This document shows, piece after piece, positions 13,001 to 22,935 of a stretch of DNA of 64,000 nucleotides; position 1 is the first letter of the stretch; every line of letters starts with the position of its first letter. The DNA comes from Macrocystis pyrifera. Lineage: Eukaryota; Sar; Phaeophyceae; Laminariales; Laminariaceae. Location: the NCBI GenBank assembly GCA_031763025.1, contig JASSKH010000030.1:2115197-2179196 (forward strand). The letters are read 5' to 3'. The notes beneath the pieces were generated by a model. It had not been told where the DNA came from, did not search any database, and saw only the letters and a list, made by a program, of their open reading frames with translations. The translations under genes were made by a program, and so were the position numbers.

Positions 13001-15200
13001 GGTAACCCCATTGCTGTCTCTGGAAGTGGCCACACCAGAAATTAAATCCATTCATTGATGCTATCATCCATATGCAAGGAAATCCGCCTCTAAAGCGGTT
13101 CTTAGTGGGTTGCAGCTCACCCTTCATGCGACTCGCCCAACACCTCACGGCGCTTCGCGCTTGATGAAAGCAATGTCTGCCTGGTCGGGTGAAAACCCGA
13201 CGCGCTCCGTCCCGGCATTGTAGGGATGCGAGGGTCTATGATCACACGACTACGGCCATGCATGATAATGAGTGAGTACCCCCCCCCCCCCCCCCCCCCC
13301 CCGCTGCGTTTGAAGTCGCCCCGGGTAAATGAGCGACTCGTTCTGGCTCGCTATTCTCAAGTGCAGCAGTACGTCCTGGTTGCTGTTTTCACGTGCTGTG
13401 CGTCCTTAGTGATGTTTCTCACGTGCGGCCTGCTTTTGTGCCTCACGTGCGTGCTGCTTGCTGTTTCTCACGTAAGTCCTGCTTTGCTGTTTCTCACGTA
13501 CGTCTGCTCGGCCGTCTGTCCGCGGATGGGCGCTGCGGGTGTGATTAATATTACAAACAGGTGCTGTGCGTGAGGCGGTTCGAAGAGGAAGGGGAGGCGG
13601 TGGAGGCCGCCAACAGGTCGGAATTCGGCCTCGCCGGGGCCGTCATGTCTTCCGACCAAGACAAGTGAGTGTCGGCCCCCAGGACTTCGGGTACTGGTGC
13701 CTTATGTCTACGCACGGTGTCGACGTTGTTGTCGCCTAGCCCTAAGCCCGACCCCGACCCCAGCCTTTGGCCTACTACAGTACTTCTTACCCTTTGGAAG
13801 ATGTTCGCACGCAGGACAGATATATGACGATCTATGCACTATAGATCATCTGCAGCAGGTCTTAAGCTGCCGTTCTGTGGTGCTGTACGAGCTCCCACCC
13901 GGCAACGTACATGAGCTAGACCGTACAGATCATACAGATCATACATACCAGGGATCTATCTATCTGCCTGCTCTGCAAGATCTAGATCATTGAGTGGGAA
14001 TTGATTGTTTAGTTTATTCGACGTGTGGATTTGTTTTTTTCCGGAAAGCACCCGCCAGAAAGACGTTTTCGAAAAACACGACCAGCTTAAACTACACCCC
14101 CGTAAGTTCCACCCACAGGTGTCAGATTTTGTCCCCCTCATTCAGGGATACGTATATACTCGTATAACAATATCACACTGGGTGATAAGATAACACACCC
14201 CCCCCCCTCGGACGATTTTCAAAGCTGGGTTTCTATACGACAACGGGGAGGGCCTACTGAGTGCGACGAGCGATGCGGCTATGCAACCTTCTCGACGAAA
14301 TCTCTCCAAAGCCACCATTTTCGTTGTGTACCCCTCTTAAGACATGTTTTACAGGGAACCGGGTCTGAAATTTGTCCCAGGGGGTGTGTTATCTTATCAC
14401 CCAGTGTGATAGTGTTACACGGTAGTTAAATAATGAGGTAATAGAAAACCTACAGAACACGCAGGTTGGCCAATGCTAATATGGCTTTCGACGAAACCCT
14501 CGATTTCACACCAGTTGATGATTGGTTTGTAATTATTTTGTGCTCGTATCACAACTTTCCACATACTATTAATAAAAAAAAAAAAACTCGCAGTTTCCCT
14601 GCTAACTACCATACGAGTGGGTATTATACCTCGTACAGCAGCAGTGGTCCCTCTATAGTGCCGGTTGAGTACTTGGTAGTGCCGTCTGCCTGCTGTATTG
14701 CCGGTGAGGTCGCTCGGCACATATGGTAACAGCCAGTGCGGCAGTGTGCGGAGGGAATAGTGCCGGTTCACGCAATTGTGCGGCGTTGTTGGCGCATATC
14801 GACACTATAGAAGAACTACTATTAATACTTGTATCTGGTAAACGTTTTGACATGCCTCGCATATAGTGATAACAGGCGACAAAATAAATATCAATATTGA
14901 CCACAGAAACGAGCTCCAGCACCAGCGCCGCGACCCTCGCCCCTCGCCCCCCGCCCCCCCTGCTTTTCCTATTCTCCCGTGCGAAGATGCAAGAGGGTTT
15001 CCAGAGCGCTGCGGGCGGGAGTCGTGTGGGAAAACTGCAACCAGTGCGCTCCCGTGGAGTCGCCGTGGGGAGGCTTCAAGAAGAGCGGGGTGGGGGGGGG
15101 CGAGCTTGGGCGGTGGGGACTGGACGAGTTCTTGGGAGTGAAGTCGATCACCACCGGCAAGGGGTCCTTCAGCTACAACTGTTTCGGCGGGGCGGCTTAG
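1827..15200 (+). CDS. Aldehyde dehydrogenase, betaine-aldehyde (ALDH10)-like, 8 exons, 5' partial
   Basis: NAD(P)-dependent oxidation of an aldehyde to its acid; the closest resemblance is to betaine/aminoaldehyde dehydrogenases, but the substrate is inferred. Exons: 1827-1912, 5065-5265, 8802-8984, 10494-10651, 11391-11574, 12526-12690, 13561-13664, 14987-15200 (stop TAG at 15198). All introns are GT-AG and every junction keeps phase. Visible motifs: DTGKPIEES (exon 1), TPWNYPL (exon 2), KPSELAPST and FTGSVATGQ (exon 3, cofactor site), general-base LELGGKS and catalytic-cysteine SGQIC (exon 4), EIFGP (exon 6), [10 protein letters not shown] (exon 8). About 430 residues are seen against roughly 500 for the family, so the N-terminus is missing. 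Exon 4 contains two surplus bases near 10627 that separate the LELGG and SGQIC motifs into different frames; the copy is therefore a pseudogene or carries an assembly error. The C-terminus lacks an SKL-type peroxisomal signal. Confidence 0.93.
2490..3240. repeat. GATC-rich dispersed repeat region in ALDH intron 1
   Basis: AGATAGATCA, GATCTAGCTCATG and related words recur in both orientations. The block GGCAACATGAGCTAGAT near 3172 also occurs near 13902, 22393 and 36523 followed by CAGATCAT words, so this is a dispersed family and not a chance microsatellite. No gene is seen. Confidence 0.6.
2750..2860. repeat. Short minisatellite (~33-bp unit, 3 copies)
   Basis: Three imperfect tandem copies built around GTTGTAAC and GGGGTGGAAGGCGTT, inside ALDH intron 1. 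Confidence 0.7.
3496..3580 (+). repeat. Family A repeat, copy A3 (3' terminus)
   Basis: Only the last ~80 bases of family A are present, from TGCTCCGTCCCGG to ATAATGAGTAC and a C-rich tail. It is followed directly by full-length copy A4 in the same direction. Confidence 0.85.
3583..4125 (+). repeat. Family A repeat, copy A4 (reference full length)
   Basis: Best uninterrupted copy in the window (~540 bases): 5' GTTGGGTTGGCGTCGGTTGG, internal poly-T at about 3687-3708, CACAAGGGGG, GTCTCTGGAAGTAGCC, a CGCTTCGCGC self-complementary block, and the terminal ATAATGAGTAC followed by a C-run to 4124. No reading frame is conserved among copies, so it is treated as non-coding. Confidence 0.88.
4156..4258. 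mobile_element. Family P palindromic MITE (TTAA-flanked), copy P1
   Basis: Begins TTAACCCTTTAAGTGCAG and ends as its degraded complement. The arms contain CAGTCCCG / CGGGACTG. The TTAA flank and CCCT..AGGG ends are the hallmarks of piggyBac-type insertions; the superfamily call is inferred from those ends only. Confidence 0.75.
4395..4502. mobile_element. Family M MITE, copy M2
   Basis: TATTACGGGG at the left and CCCCCGTAATA at the right, with the AGGTAAATATATAGG core typical of the family. Located in ALDH intron 1. Confidence 0.88.
4730..4817 (+). repeat. Family A repeat fragment, copy A5
   Basis: Internal-to-3' fragment from CCTGGTCGGTGAAAACCC to GGCCATGCATGACG; the GAGTAC terminus is lost. 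Confidence 0.8.
4863..4969. mobile_element. Family M MITE, copy M3 (left end truncated)
   Basis: Retains GGGGTCCATAGTTAATGG, the core and the right end CCCGTAATA, but lacks the left TATTAC. It abuts a family B-like terminus (GCAATTGAGTACG) just upstream of exon 2 of the aldehyde dehydrogenase. Confidence 0.8.
5281..5810. repeat. T-rich tract and (TTTG)n microsatellite
   Basis: Begins 15 bases inside ALDH intron 2. Nearly pure T from 5281 to 5374, then a long TTTG/GTTTG array to about 5630, then CTT-rich sequence. The phenylalanine/cysteine-rich ORFs here are repeat artefacts. Confidence 0.9.
6314..7246. repeat. 72-bp tandem satellite, about 13 units
   Basis: Units spaced 71-73 bases share GGGCCCATCTTATCGAGG, ACTTTCGGTTCTTTCAA, TTTGACTTGA, a T9-T12 run and TCTAATTTAATTT. 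Length differences are mostly in the T run. It lies wholly in ALDH intron 2. The units are adjacent without unique spacers, so it is not a CRISPR array. Confidence 0.97.
7311..7391. mobile_element. Family T hairpin element, copy T1
   Basis: Left arm CGTCCCTGAAAATAAGAAC and right arm GTTCCTTATGTATAGGGACA with an AT-rich centre; matches the family seen at 24.3, 30.6, 59.5 and 63.4-64 kb. Confidence 0.65.
7810..8057 (-). repeat. Family A repeat, copy A6, with G-run (poly-C tail on minus strand)
   Basis: Read on the minus strand it runs from CCGCCTCTAAAGCAG to ATAATGAGCAC and then a C-run of more than 30 bases, seen here as the G-run 7810-7855. Located in ALDH intron 2. Confidence 0.85.
8307..8448 (+). 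repeat. Family B repeat with an 81-base poly-C tail
   Basis: CCGTCTCGAAAGGGATGCG, then AGGCAAGCAACAAATGAG and TACG, followed by uninterrupted C from 8368 to 8448. This is the longest C homopolymer in the window. The GAGTAC terminus is shared with family A. Confidence 0.9.
8449..8530 (+). repeat. Family A repeat fragment, copy A7
   Basis: Starts at CGTCCCTGCGTTGTAGGG directly after the poly-C run and ends CATGATATCGAGTACAC plus C-rich sequence; another head-to-tail arrangement. Confidence 0.82.
9012..9815. repeat. Degenerate minisatellite in ALDH intron 3
   Basis: Imperfect tandem repetition of GAGTAGACAATAGGACT, GTTGATATTGTG and TATGAGTG words over about 800 bases, with unit lengths mixed near 30-45 bases. 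It starts about 25 bases after the exon 3 donor. Confidence 0.88.
9936..10450. repeat. G-run, C-rich stretch and family B terminus before ALDH exon 4
   Basis: A G-run at about 9961-10000 is followed by C-rich sequence at 10205-10375 (including a run of about 27 C at 10320-10346) and a family B copy at 10377-10437 (CCGTCTCGAAAGGGATGCG ... GAGTACTCCCC). The exon 4 acceptor lies 56 bases further on. Confidence 0.8.
11807..12163 (+). repeat. Family A repeat, copy A8 (5' part)
   Basis: Begins TATACATAGGTTGGATTC, carries the GTCGGTTGGCGACGACG block, the internal poly-T (11901-11917) and CTGTCTCTGGAAGTGGCC, and stops in the middle of the element. It lies in ALDH intron 5. Confidence 0.85.
12838..12855. 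repeat. Interstitial telomere-like (CCCTAA)3
   Basis: Three perfect CCCTAA units in ALDH intron 6. Too short and internal to be a chromosome end. Confidence 0.85.
13003..13303 (+). repeat. Family A repeat, copy A9
   Basis: 3' half of the family from CATTGCTGTCTCTGGAAG to ATAATGAGTGAGTACC and a C-run (13277-13302), in ALDH intron 6 about 260 bases before exon 7. Confidence 0.87.
13815..13995. repeat. GATC-word dispersed repeat
   Basis: GGCAACGTACATGAGCTAG, repeated ACAGATCAT and GGGATCTATCTATCTG, as in the copies near 3.2, 22.4 and 36.5 kb; in ALDH intron 7. Confidence 0.65.
14171..14411. mobile_element. Foldback element with 28-bp inverted termini
   Basis: The left terminus TATCACACTGGGTGATAAGA (continuing to 14198) is matched base for base by its complement at 14383-14410. 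The interior, about 185 bases, has no ORF. It lies in ALDH intron 7. Near-perfect arms suggest a recent insertion; no second copy was noticed in this window and the superfamily is unknown. Confidence 0.85.
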
Positions 15201-15431
15201 CTCTTTTCAGTTCTGCAGTGCACAGAAACCTGAACATGACCCTGAGATTTGAAGGGGTTTAGTCCCCGTAAGGGAGGTGGGCAGTCTCAAACGTGACGGG
15301 TTGTACCTCTCGGACAGATAATATCGATTCCGGCTTCTTTATCTGTATCCGCCAGGGAACGTGTATCACGGATCTGTGTGCTAGGTGTATGGCTAATGTT
15401 GATGGGGCGGGAGGCGTATGACCGGCGTGGT

Positions 15432-15505
15432 CCCCGGTGGCTTGGTAGGTGGTGCGCGTGCCTGTCAAGATCAATTTCGTGGGTTCAAGTCTCACTGAGT
15501 GCATG
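15432..15505 (+). repeat. tRNA-like sequence with Pol III A and B boxes (SINE head?)
   Basis: GGTGGCTTGGTAGGTGG resembles an A box. About 35 bases on, GTGGGTTCAAGTCTCAC forms a T-arm with a B box. The anticodon stem does not pair, so it is not a functional tRNA. Layout resembles the tRNA-like unit at 57.9-58.1 kb. Confidence 0.45.
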
Positions 15506-15740
15506 CTCATAGGGACTTTTTCTTGCATAAAAAATTGATAATAAGCGGAAAACGCGAAAGCGTGAGTTGGCTACATTCGATGAAAATCGACGAGCAGTGG
15601 GAATGCTGAACCCTATGCGCGACAAAAAATAAAGGCACGTACCGGGGGGGAGAAGGGACGACACCTGTGACCACGGCTTGTCCAGAAGATCGTGGAGGGT
15701 AAAACCTCCTACGAGTGGGCTGGAAAGTAAAAGTGATGGA

Positions 15741-16135
15741 TAAAAAAAAAAAAAAAAAAAAAAAAAATGTAGGGCATGCGGCGTGGTTTATATGTAGGGC
15801 ATGTTTTGTTGGGTTAGGTCTGTGCCATAGAGATCATGCAGAATATTTCATAACGGCAGGTTAGGATCTATCTGTAGATGATCTGTCTGATCTATCTGTA
15901 GATGATCTATCTGATCTATCTGTAGGTGATCTATCTGTAGATGGTCTATCTGATCTATATGTAGATGGTCTTTCTGATCTATCTGTATATGGTCTGTCTT
16001 GTAGATGATCTATCTGATCTATATGTCGGTGGTCTATCTAATCTATTTGTGGATGGCCTATCTGATCGATCTGTAGGTGATCTATCTGATCCATCTGTAG
16101 ATGATCTGTCTGATCTATCTGTAGATGATTCTACC
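15741..16135. repeat. Poly-A run and GATC/CTATCTGTAGAT array
   Basis: An A-run at about 15741-15768, then from about 15855 repeated GATCTATCTGTAGATG words with little unique sequence. It lies 0.6-0.9 kb beyond the ALDH stop codon. The reading frame across it is a repeat artefact. Confidence 0.85.
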
Positions 16136-16754
16136 CGCCGTGTGAACGGTTTTCCCGCACTAGCTCCGATCGGTAGCGGTTTTGTCCTCCTAAACTGTTA
16201 CCGGGTATGACACAATCCCATTTTTATCCCACGCATGGAAAATGGTACCAGGATATGTGTTTTTCTGGAATATCTTTTGTGTTTTCATGCGGGGGCAACG
16301 GAGAGAGGGGAGGGGAGGGGGGCGAAGGGGAGAATGTATGCGGGGTAAACAATTGTCCGGCTTCTGTATGTATGATGCATAAATTTATACGTATACTTCG
16401 TATACAACGAACGGAAATAGTTGTTCTGGGATTCTCTATTAGTTTTGCAAGCGGGGGAGAGATGGGGGGATGGGAAAGGGAAGGGAAGGGAGGCGAGATG
16501 CTGCTGTGCCTTTCGCAGAGAGCCTACTGTTGTGGCCGTTTCATGTCCGACATGCGAAAGTTGTCTATTTCAGGGAAAATTGTTGACTTTTCTTCAGAAT
16601 TTTTCTATCGGATTTTTTTTTTTTTATGCTCCTGGCGGGAAAGGGAGGGGGGGAGGGCGGGCGCTACTGTAGCAGACATATTGGGTGGTCTGGAGCGATA
16701 CCGGCACCGTTTCGTGCTTCCAGCATCTGCGAGGCAGATAGATACATGCACCGT
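16136..16754. other. Intergenic stretch, no gene recognised
   Basis: Contains two G-rich words of similar type (GGGGGCAACGGAGAGAGG near 16295 and GGGGGAGAGATGGGGGG near 16453), but no conserved exon, RNA or element end was recognised. Confidence 0.4.
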
Positions 16755-17070
16755 ATATCTATTCCTGTCTCTGGAAGTGGCCGCACCGGAAAACATGTAA
16801 CGATTTTTCGACGCTGCCATCCATATTGTGCACGAAAGTACGCACGAGGTGCTGACGTCCGCTTTACAAGCGGGTCTGAGTAGGATCCGGCTCATCCTTC
16901 ATGAGACTCACTGAACACTTCACGGCGTTTCACGCTTGGTGCAAGCGATGCCTGCCTGGTTGGTGCAAACCCGACGTCCCCCGTCCCGGCATTGCAGGAA
17001 TTTCAGGGCCTATGTATGGTCATACGACTAGGGGCGTGCATGGCAATGCGTATTCCACCCCCCCCCCCCA
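16755..17070 (+). repeat. Family A repeat, copy A10 (diverged)
   Basis: CCTGTCTCTGGAAGTGGCCG through GGCATTGCAGG to GGCAATGCGTATTCC and a C-run; the GAGTAC terminus has mutated. Confidence 0.8.
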
Positions 17071-17174
17071 ACTTGTACCAGGTACGAGTGTTGCCTAGAG
17101 TTAATACGCCCCACATGCCACATGAAATACCACAGAGTAGTAAACGCAACACTACATGAAAAAAGTGGACCCTG

Positions 17175-17268
17175 GCCCACACGGAGATTCGGACTCCGGA
17201 CATCGACAACCCGAATATAGAATCATACCACTAGACCATTGTTGTTATTGTTGTTGTTGTTGTTGTTC
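17175..17268 (-). pseudogene. tRNA-Pro pseudogene ending in a (GTT)n microsatellite
   Basis: Minus-strand match to the tRNA-Pro genes below: T-arm, TTCGGGT anticodon loop and D-arm are recognisable, but the anticodon stem no longer pairs on its 5' side and the 5' acceptor strand is missing. It is replaced by CAA repeats (GTT on the plus strand, 17238-17268). Confidence 0.85.
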
Positions 17269-17699
17269 TCACATTAACTCATCGCCACACAATACAAGAC
17301 AGTCCGTGGTCGCTGGACAGGCTCCAAAAACAATGGAGTGGAAGAATACCTCGGTAAAAATAAAAACAAGCAGAGGATCATGTGGGCGGGTGGTGATGAA
17401 CGTTCCACGCACCAGCAAGACAGGGAACCACAACTCGACACTTTGTACATTGGTCTCTTCCCGCCCCCCGCCAAATCTTATTACGTATGCGTATAAAATA
17501 GAAGGGACGAGGTTCCCCTTCAGGATGTGGTTGGCTTGAAATTGGTGGCCACAAAAGGCGAAACAGGAGAAGGATATAAGACAAGGAAAGAAACGTTTTT
17601 ACCATGTAACGTTTTTAATATATACCTGGTACATGGGAAACAAAGGTATCGAGCGCCCAAACGCCGGAGGTGTCATTAAGAGCAGGAACGGTGCTTCGC

Positions 17700-17775
17700 C
17701 CCCGTCTCGAAAGGGATAAGTGTGATGCGTGGTCAATGGTCAAATGACTAAGCAAGGCAAGCAACAAAATGATCC
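17700..17775 (+). repeat. Family B repeat (diverged, no GAGTAC)
   Basis: CCCGTCTCGAAAGGGATAAG, then GCGTGGTCAATGGTCAAATG and GCAAGCAACAAAATGATCCCC. The terminus is altered and the C tail is only four bases. Confidence 0.75.
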
Positions 17776-18228
17776 CCTATATTAATAGTGTTATTTATCC
17801 TACCAGCTGTGAAAACGAGGTCCCTCGAGGCCAAAACCTGCCAACCTCTGCCTACGTACTTACTTGTTATACTTGCGCCGCAGGAAGCAGCTCCCAACGT
17901 TTTGACCTGTGGGTCATATATGATAGTCCTGGAAACGGAAAGGGCGTAGTGTAGTTCTCCGAGGAATGATGGGCAGTCATTCAAGCCAATACCCTAACAC
18001 AGACCTTACTGACCCCACAATATGAGTGACGTGTACTTATTGTGCTTGTCTTTTATACGCCTCATACTACTGCACTGTACATACTTAGTATATACAATTA
18101 CCTAGTATATCTGACTCTGATTGCAAGTGTTTTGTCTCCAGAACGAGAATGCAGTGCTATACCGGGGCTTGGACACTACTACTGCAGCTCTACTGCAGTC
18201 CTCAAGCCTGCCCCCCACAGCCGGGGAA

Positions 18229-18395
18229 ATTTCTCTGGGAAGTTTCTCTGGAAGTTTCTCTGGGAATTTTCGCTGGGAAGTTTCGCTGGGAAGTTTCTCT
18301 GGGAATTTTCTCTGGGAATTTTCTCTAGGAAGTTTCGCTGGGAAGTTTCTCTGGAAAGTTTCTCTGGGAAGTTTCTCTGGGATTTTTTCTGGGAA
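18229..18395. repeat. 15-bp minisatellite
   Basis: About eleven tandem copies of a unit like GGGAAGTTTCTCT, alternating with GGGAATTTTCTCT and GGGAAGTTTCGCT. Both strands read as ORFs of repeated peptides, which is a consequence of a period divisible by three. Confidence 0.9.
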
Positions 18396-18574
18396 TGAAG
18401 ATGTAACGAGAAGGTCGTGCAGACTATCAACCAAGTTGTGTAAGCTGGGTGGGCCAAACCGTAAGCATATCCTTAAACACTGTAATAATAAATGTATACC
18501 AGGTACCCTACCTATTTATAGTACCTGGCAGCATGATCAAAACATTGAGTGCCTGATGAAAAAAACGAACCGCG

Positions 18575-18650
18575 GCCCACACGGAGGTTCGAACTCCGGA
18601 CCTCGACAACCCGAATGTCGAATCATACCAACCACTAAACCATGTGGGGG
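18575..18650 (-). pseudogene. tRNA-Pro(CGG) degenerate copy
   Basis: Anticodon stem and loop (CGACA-TTCGGGT-TGTCG) are intact, but the D-loop has a four-base insertion and the 5' acceptor strand reads CCCCACA where GCCCACA is expected. A run of seven A (18558-18565 region) would supply a T terminator on this strand. It is probably not functional. Confidence 0.75.
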
Positions 18651-19059
18651 CGGGGCAACGATAATGATTGACCGCGCCGTTGATACATTCATGCATAAAC
18701 TATCACCCCGTACCCACCTATATTCCCATCGACAGGTGGGGTATGATATACCCCAGACATTCTGTACATGGACCCTGAATACTGCTGTACGTAAGCCCCA
18801 ATACCCAAAACCTTGGTTCTACCATGTGGAAAAATTGCTTGGAAACATTGCGGTAGAAAAAAATTGAGAAAAAAAAAAACTAATCGACTTTTCACACAGC
18901 GATTCCAAGAATTTTCCCAGGAGAGCTTGGGGTTTTATGTCAGGTATATCCCGTGTATGCCATATACTGATTACTGGTTGGCGCGTTACATTTTCTATCC
19001 AAAGGCAAGGGTATGCATGTGCGAGTTCATCATCAGCAAAAATGTGCTCTCTCTGGATG

Positions 19060-19065
19060 AAAAAA
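19060..19065 (-). terminator. Pol III T6 terminator of tRNA-Pro
   Basis: Six A on the plus strand, i.e. TTTTTT, nine bases past the 3' end of the tRNA on its own strand. Confidence 0.8.
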
Positions 19066-19074
19066 GACAACCCT

Positions 19075-19146
19075 GGCCCACACGGAGATTCGAACTCCGG
19101 ACCTCGACAACCCGAATGTCGAATCATACCACTAGACCATGTGGGC
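19075..19146 (-). tRNA. tRNA-Pro (anticodon CGG)
   Basis: A complete 72-base cloverleaf on the minus strand. The acceptor stem GCCCACA pairs with TGTGGGC, the D-arm begins TGGTCTAGTGGTATGAT as in other eukaryotic tRNA-Pro, the anticodon stem CGACA/TGTCG is perfect around loop TTCGGGT with G after the anticodon, and the T-arm is CGGAG-TTCGAAT-CTCCG. CCA is not encoded. There is no intron. A T6 terminator follows. It decodes CCG codons. Confidence 0.95.
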
Positions 19147-19291
19147 GGGATGATGCCAAATGTGTCTGAATCGCCAAATTTGATCGTCGACGAAAGAACC
19201 TTAACCGCGACCTTGTTTGAGGTCTCGTACACATGCTCCCTGTATAAATTGTAAGAAATGCTTGAACTTCGTCAGGGGTATATTACTACTA

Positions 19292-20562
<1,271 letters not shown>

Positions 20563-22119
20563 TACTGCTACTTCATAACAGTACTGGCGGCCTAAGTACT
20601 GCGAAAACTGGAAGTATAGGAGGACAATCAATCGTCTACACTGAAGGCGCAGATACTGCGAGTACTGAAAGGAGTGTGGGAGTAATTGAGCAGTACAATA
20701 TGATGCAGAACCCCGAAATCCAAGCAGTATTTTCGGTCGGTACTTCTACGAATATTCATATCTCATTTTTGATTGTTTGATGGTGATATTCCATGCGAAT
20801 CAACTGTCAAAGGTGAATAAATGGTTGAACTCTTCTTCGTAGATCGCATACTATATCTATATCCATCGTACTGTTGATGTATATCGTAACTATCGCACAT
20901 CAGGGTATATATAACCTGTACTGTTTTGTAAATATCAAGACGGCACACGTCCTCCCTCAGTCTGGTGTCCTCCTCGCCCCTTACGAGGATACATAAACAC
21001 CACACAAGGATACATACGCGCACCTCCTCCTTGGCGTCCTCGTCCCTTGAACCTCCCTGTCCTCCCATCAATCAGCTCAGAAGAAGGAGGCAAACGACAG
21101 ACCAACCCCATCTCTTCTATCATCTGTGATCATAATAATATGTGAGTGATACTCGACGAGCAACACATCTTCTTCTCGGTACAGAGTACGTGGTGGCGTA
21201 CAGCAGTATTATGGTAGTAGTACCAGGTACATGCTTAGTAGTAGTGTTGTGTGTACTCTGCCCTGCAGGACAAACTGGATATACCTGATGTACGAGTACA
21301 GAGTTGCTGCGCTGCTGCGCTACTGTGCTGCTCGTGCTCTCATGCGTTTAGCATAAATAAATACCAGGTAACGTTGTATAGCGAGGTAAGGTATACCTGC
21401 CCGAGAGATTTGTTGTTGTATATTATGTTTCTAAGCAGTATTTAAGTACCTGATGATATCATACCTGGCTGATATCCGAGTGCGTATCTTTTTTTTTGGT
21501 GACTCTGGACAATAATATCCGAAATATCCATCCATCCATGTGATGCCTGGAAATGTGTATCCTTTCCTGGTGGCATGTTACGAGTACACCAGGTAGCTTT
21601 GCATATTCACATACGTCGCGAACATCGATATCGTTGACGTATTTTTTGTATTATCACACGAGGCGTCGGATGCTGCACGATTGTATTGGATTGGCAGTAT
21701 AAAGGGCGTGCAAAGAGTCTTCCTGGTTCAAGGCTGCACTGCAGGCGAACGGTGCGTAGGTACAGACAAAACAACTGCACAGCGAGCCGCCCGTTGGGTT
21801 GTTTGGTTCTGTGCCGCCCACGAGGTCCCGAGGCGCTCCCTAGCGCTCACGCTGGGCGCTCGTCATAGATAGCCTAACCCCAACCCCTACGCCCGTTCAG
21901 CCATTCACAGATATGCTTCGAGCCACAAGCATTAGTGTACATGTATGGATTTATTTTTTGCGTTGGATTACTATGTCGGACAGATACGAGTATTAACGAT
22001 CAGATTCTACTGTAGCAAGTAAGTCCCAACCTGCTGCTGTAATGAGATAGATGCTCGCGCAGGATCTATCTTCTGTACAACAGCTGACGTGCTTTCTTAG
22101 TTTCTTATAAAATAACATG
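20563..22119. other. Intergenic, no gene recognised
   Basis: Holds CTCC-rich sequence at about 20945-21065 and several TACCAGGTA / TACCTGGTA palindromes (e.g. 21221, 21361). No conserved exon, tRNA or element with paired ends was found. Confidence 0.45.
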
Positions 22120-22328
22120 CCTTACCTGGTATACCAAAGATGTCAAGAAACAGAATCTTCACCCCTTGACAGACAGCAACTAACATTGCCTTGACATGCC
22201 TTTACTGACACTAACCTACTAGTAATAGGTAGGTTTAGTGCTGAAAACTCGGCCCTACACCCTGACAGCGCACGTTTTGCCTTGCTTGGCACGTCTCCTG
22301 ACATCTTTGCCTGGTATTGTAACAGCAG
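22120..22328. mobile_element. Foldback element, pair member 1
   Basis: Starts TACCTGGTATACCAAAGATG and ends GACATCTTTGCCTGGTA; its middle contains GACAGACAGCAACT and CACGTTTTGCC. The same ordered blocks occur at 53262-53458, so the pair defines a ~200-bp dispersed palindromic repeat. Confidence 0.75.
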
Positions 22329-22630
22329 TACAGATAGATCCGACGCAGGTAACATGCCCTACTATTAATAGACCATGCGAATCATACGGCTCCCACCCGT
22401 CGGCGTGAATGAGCTATAGATACTACAGATCAGGTCTATCTGCCCTGAACTATGTAGAGCATGAAGTGGGAACGATCCATCTGAACTGTCCGACGTACAT
22501 GCATCAAAAGATATGACATGACTTATGCAAAACTCCATAAAAAATGGATCATCGGTAAAACGAAAAACAATATAAAAAAACGGTCGAATTTTGATCGAAT
22601 CTGAAGAAACTGAAAAACAAAACAGAAACG

Positions 22631-22636
22631 AAAAAA
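22631..22636 (-). terminator. Pol III T6 terminator of second tRNA-Pro
   Basis: Six A on the plus strand (TTTTTT in sense) ten bases past the tRNA 3' end. Confidence 0.78.
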
Positions 22637-22646
22637 GTAAAACACT

Positions 22647-22718
22647 GGCCCGCACGGAGATTCGAACTCCGGACCTCGACAACCCGAATGTCGAATCATA
22701 CCACTAGACCACGCGGGC
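22647..22718 (-). tRNA. tRNA-Pro (anticodon CGG), second gene
   Basis: Identical to the gene at 19075-19146 in the D-arm, anticodon arm and T-arm, but the acceptor stem reads GCCCGCG paired with TGCGGGC. Position 5 differs on both sides (A-T to G-C), so pairing is preserved; position 7 is a G-T wobble. This compensated change argues that the gene is functional and under selection. No CCA encoded, no intron, T6 terminator present. Confidence 0.94.
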
Positions 22719-22935
22719 AGACGTTGATATCTTGGCGGGATTTTTTCTATATATAAATGAGTAATTAAACTGGGATGTAACGTTTTTTTCACGTGGGACG
22801 TGACTGGGTGACTGGACGGGACTGTCACCTCTGCTCTCTGTCAGTGCTGTTGTGTACCTGGTACAGCAGCACACAGAAGCAGTACTTTCGTCTGCAGCTT
22901 GTCGCAGCAGAAGGCTCCGAGCGTGCCCGTTAGCC

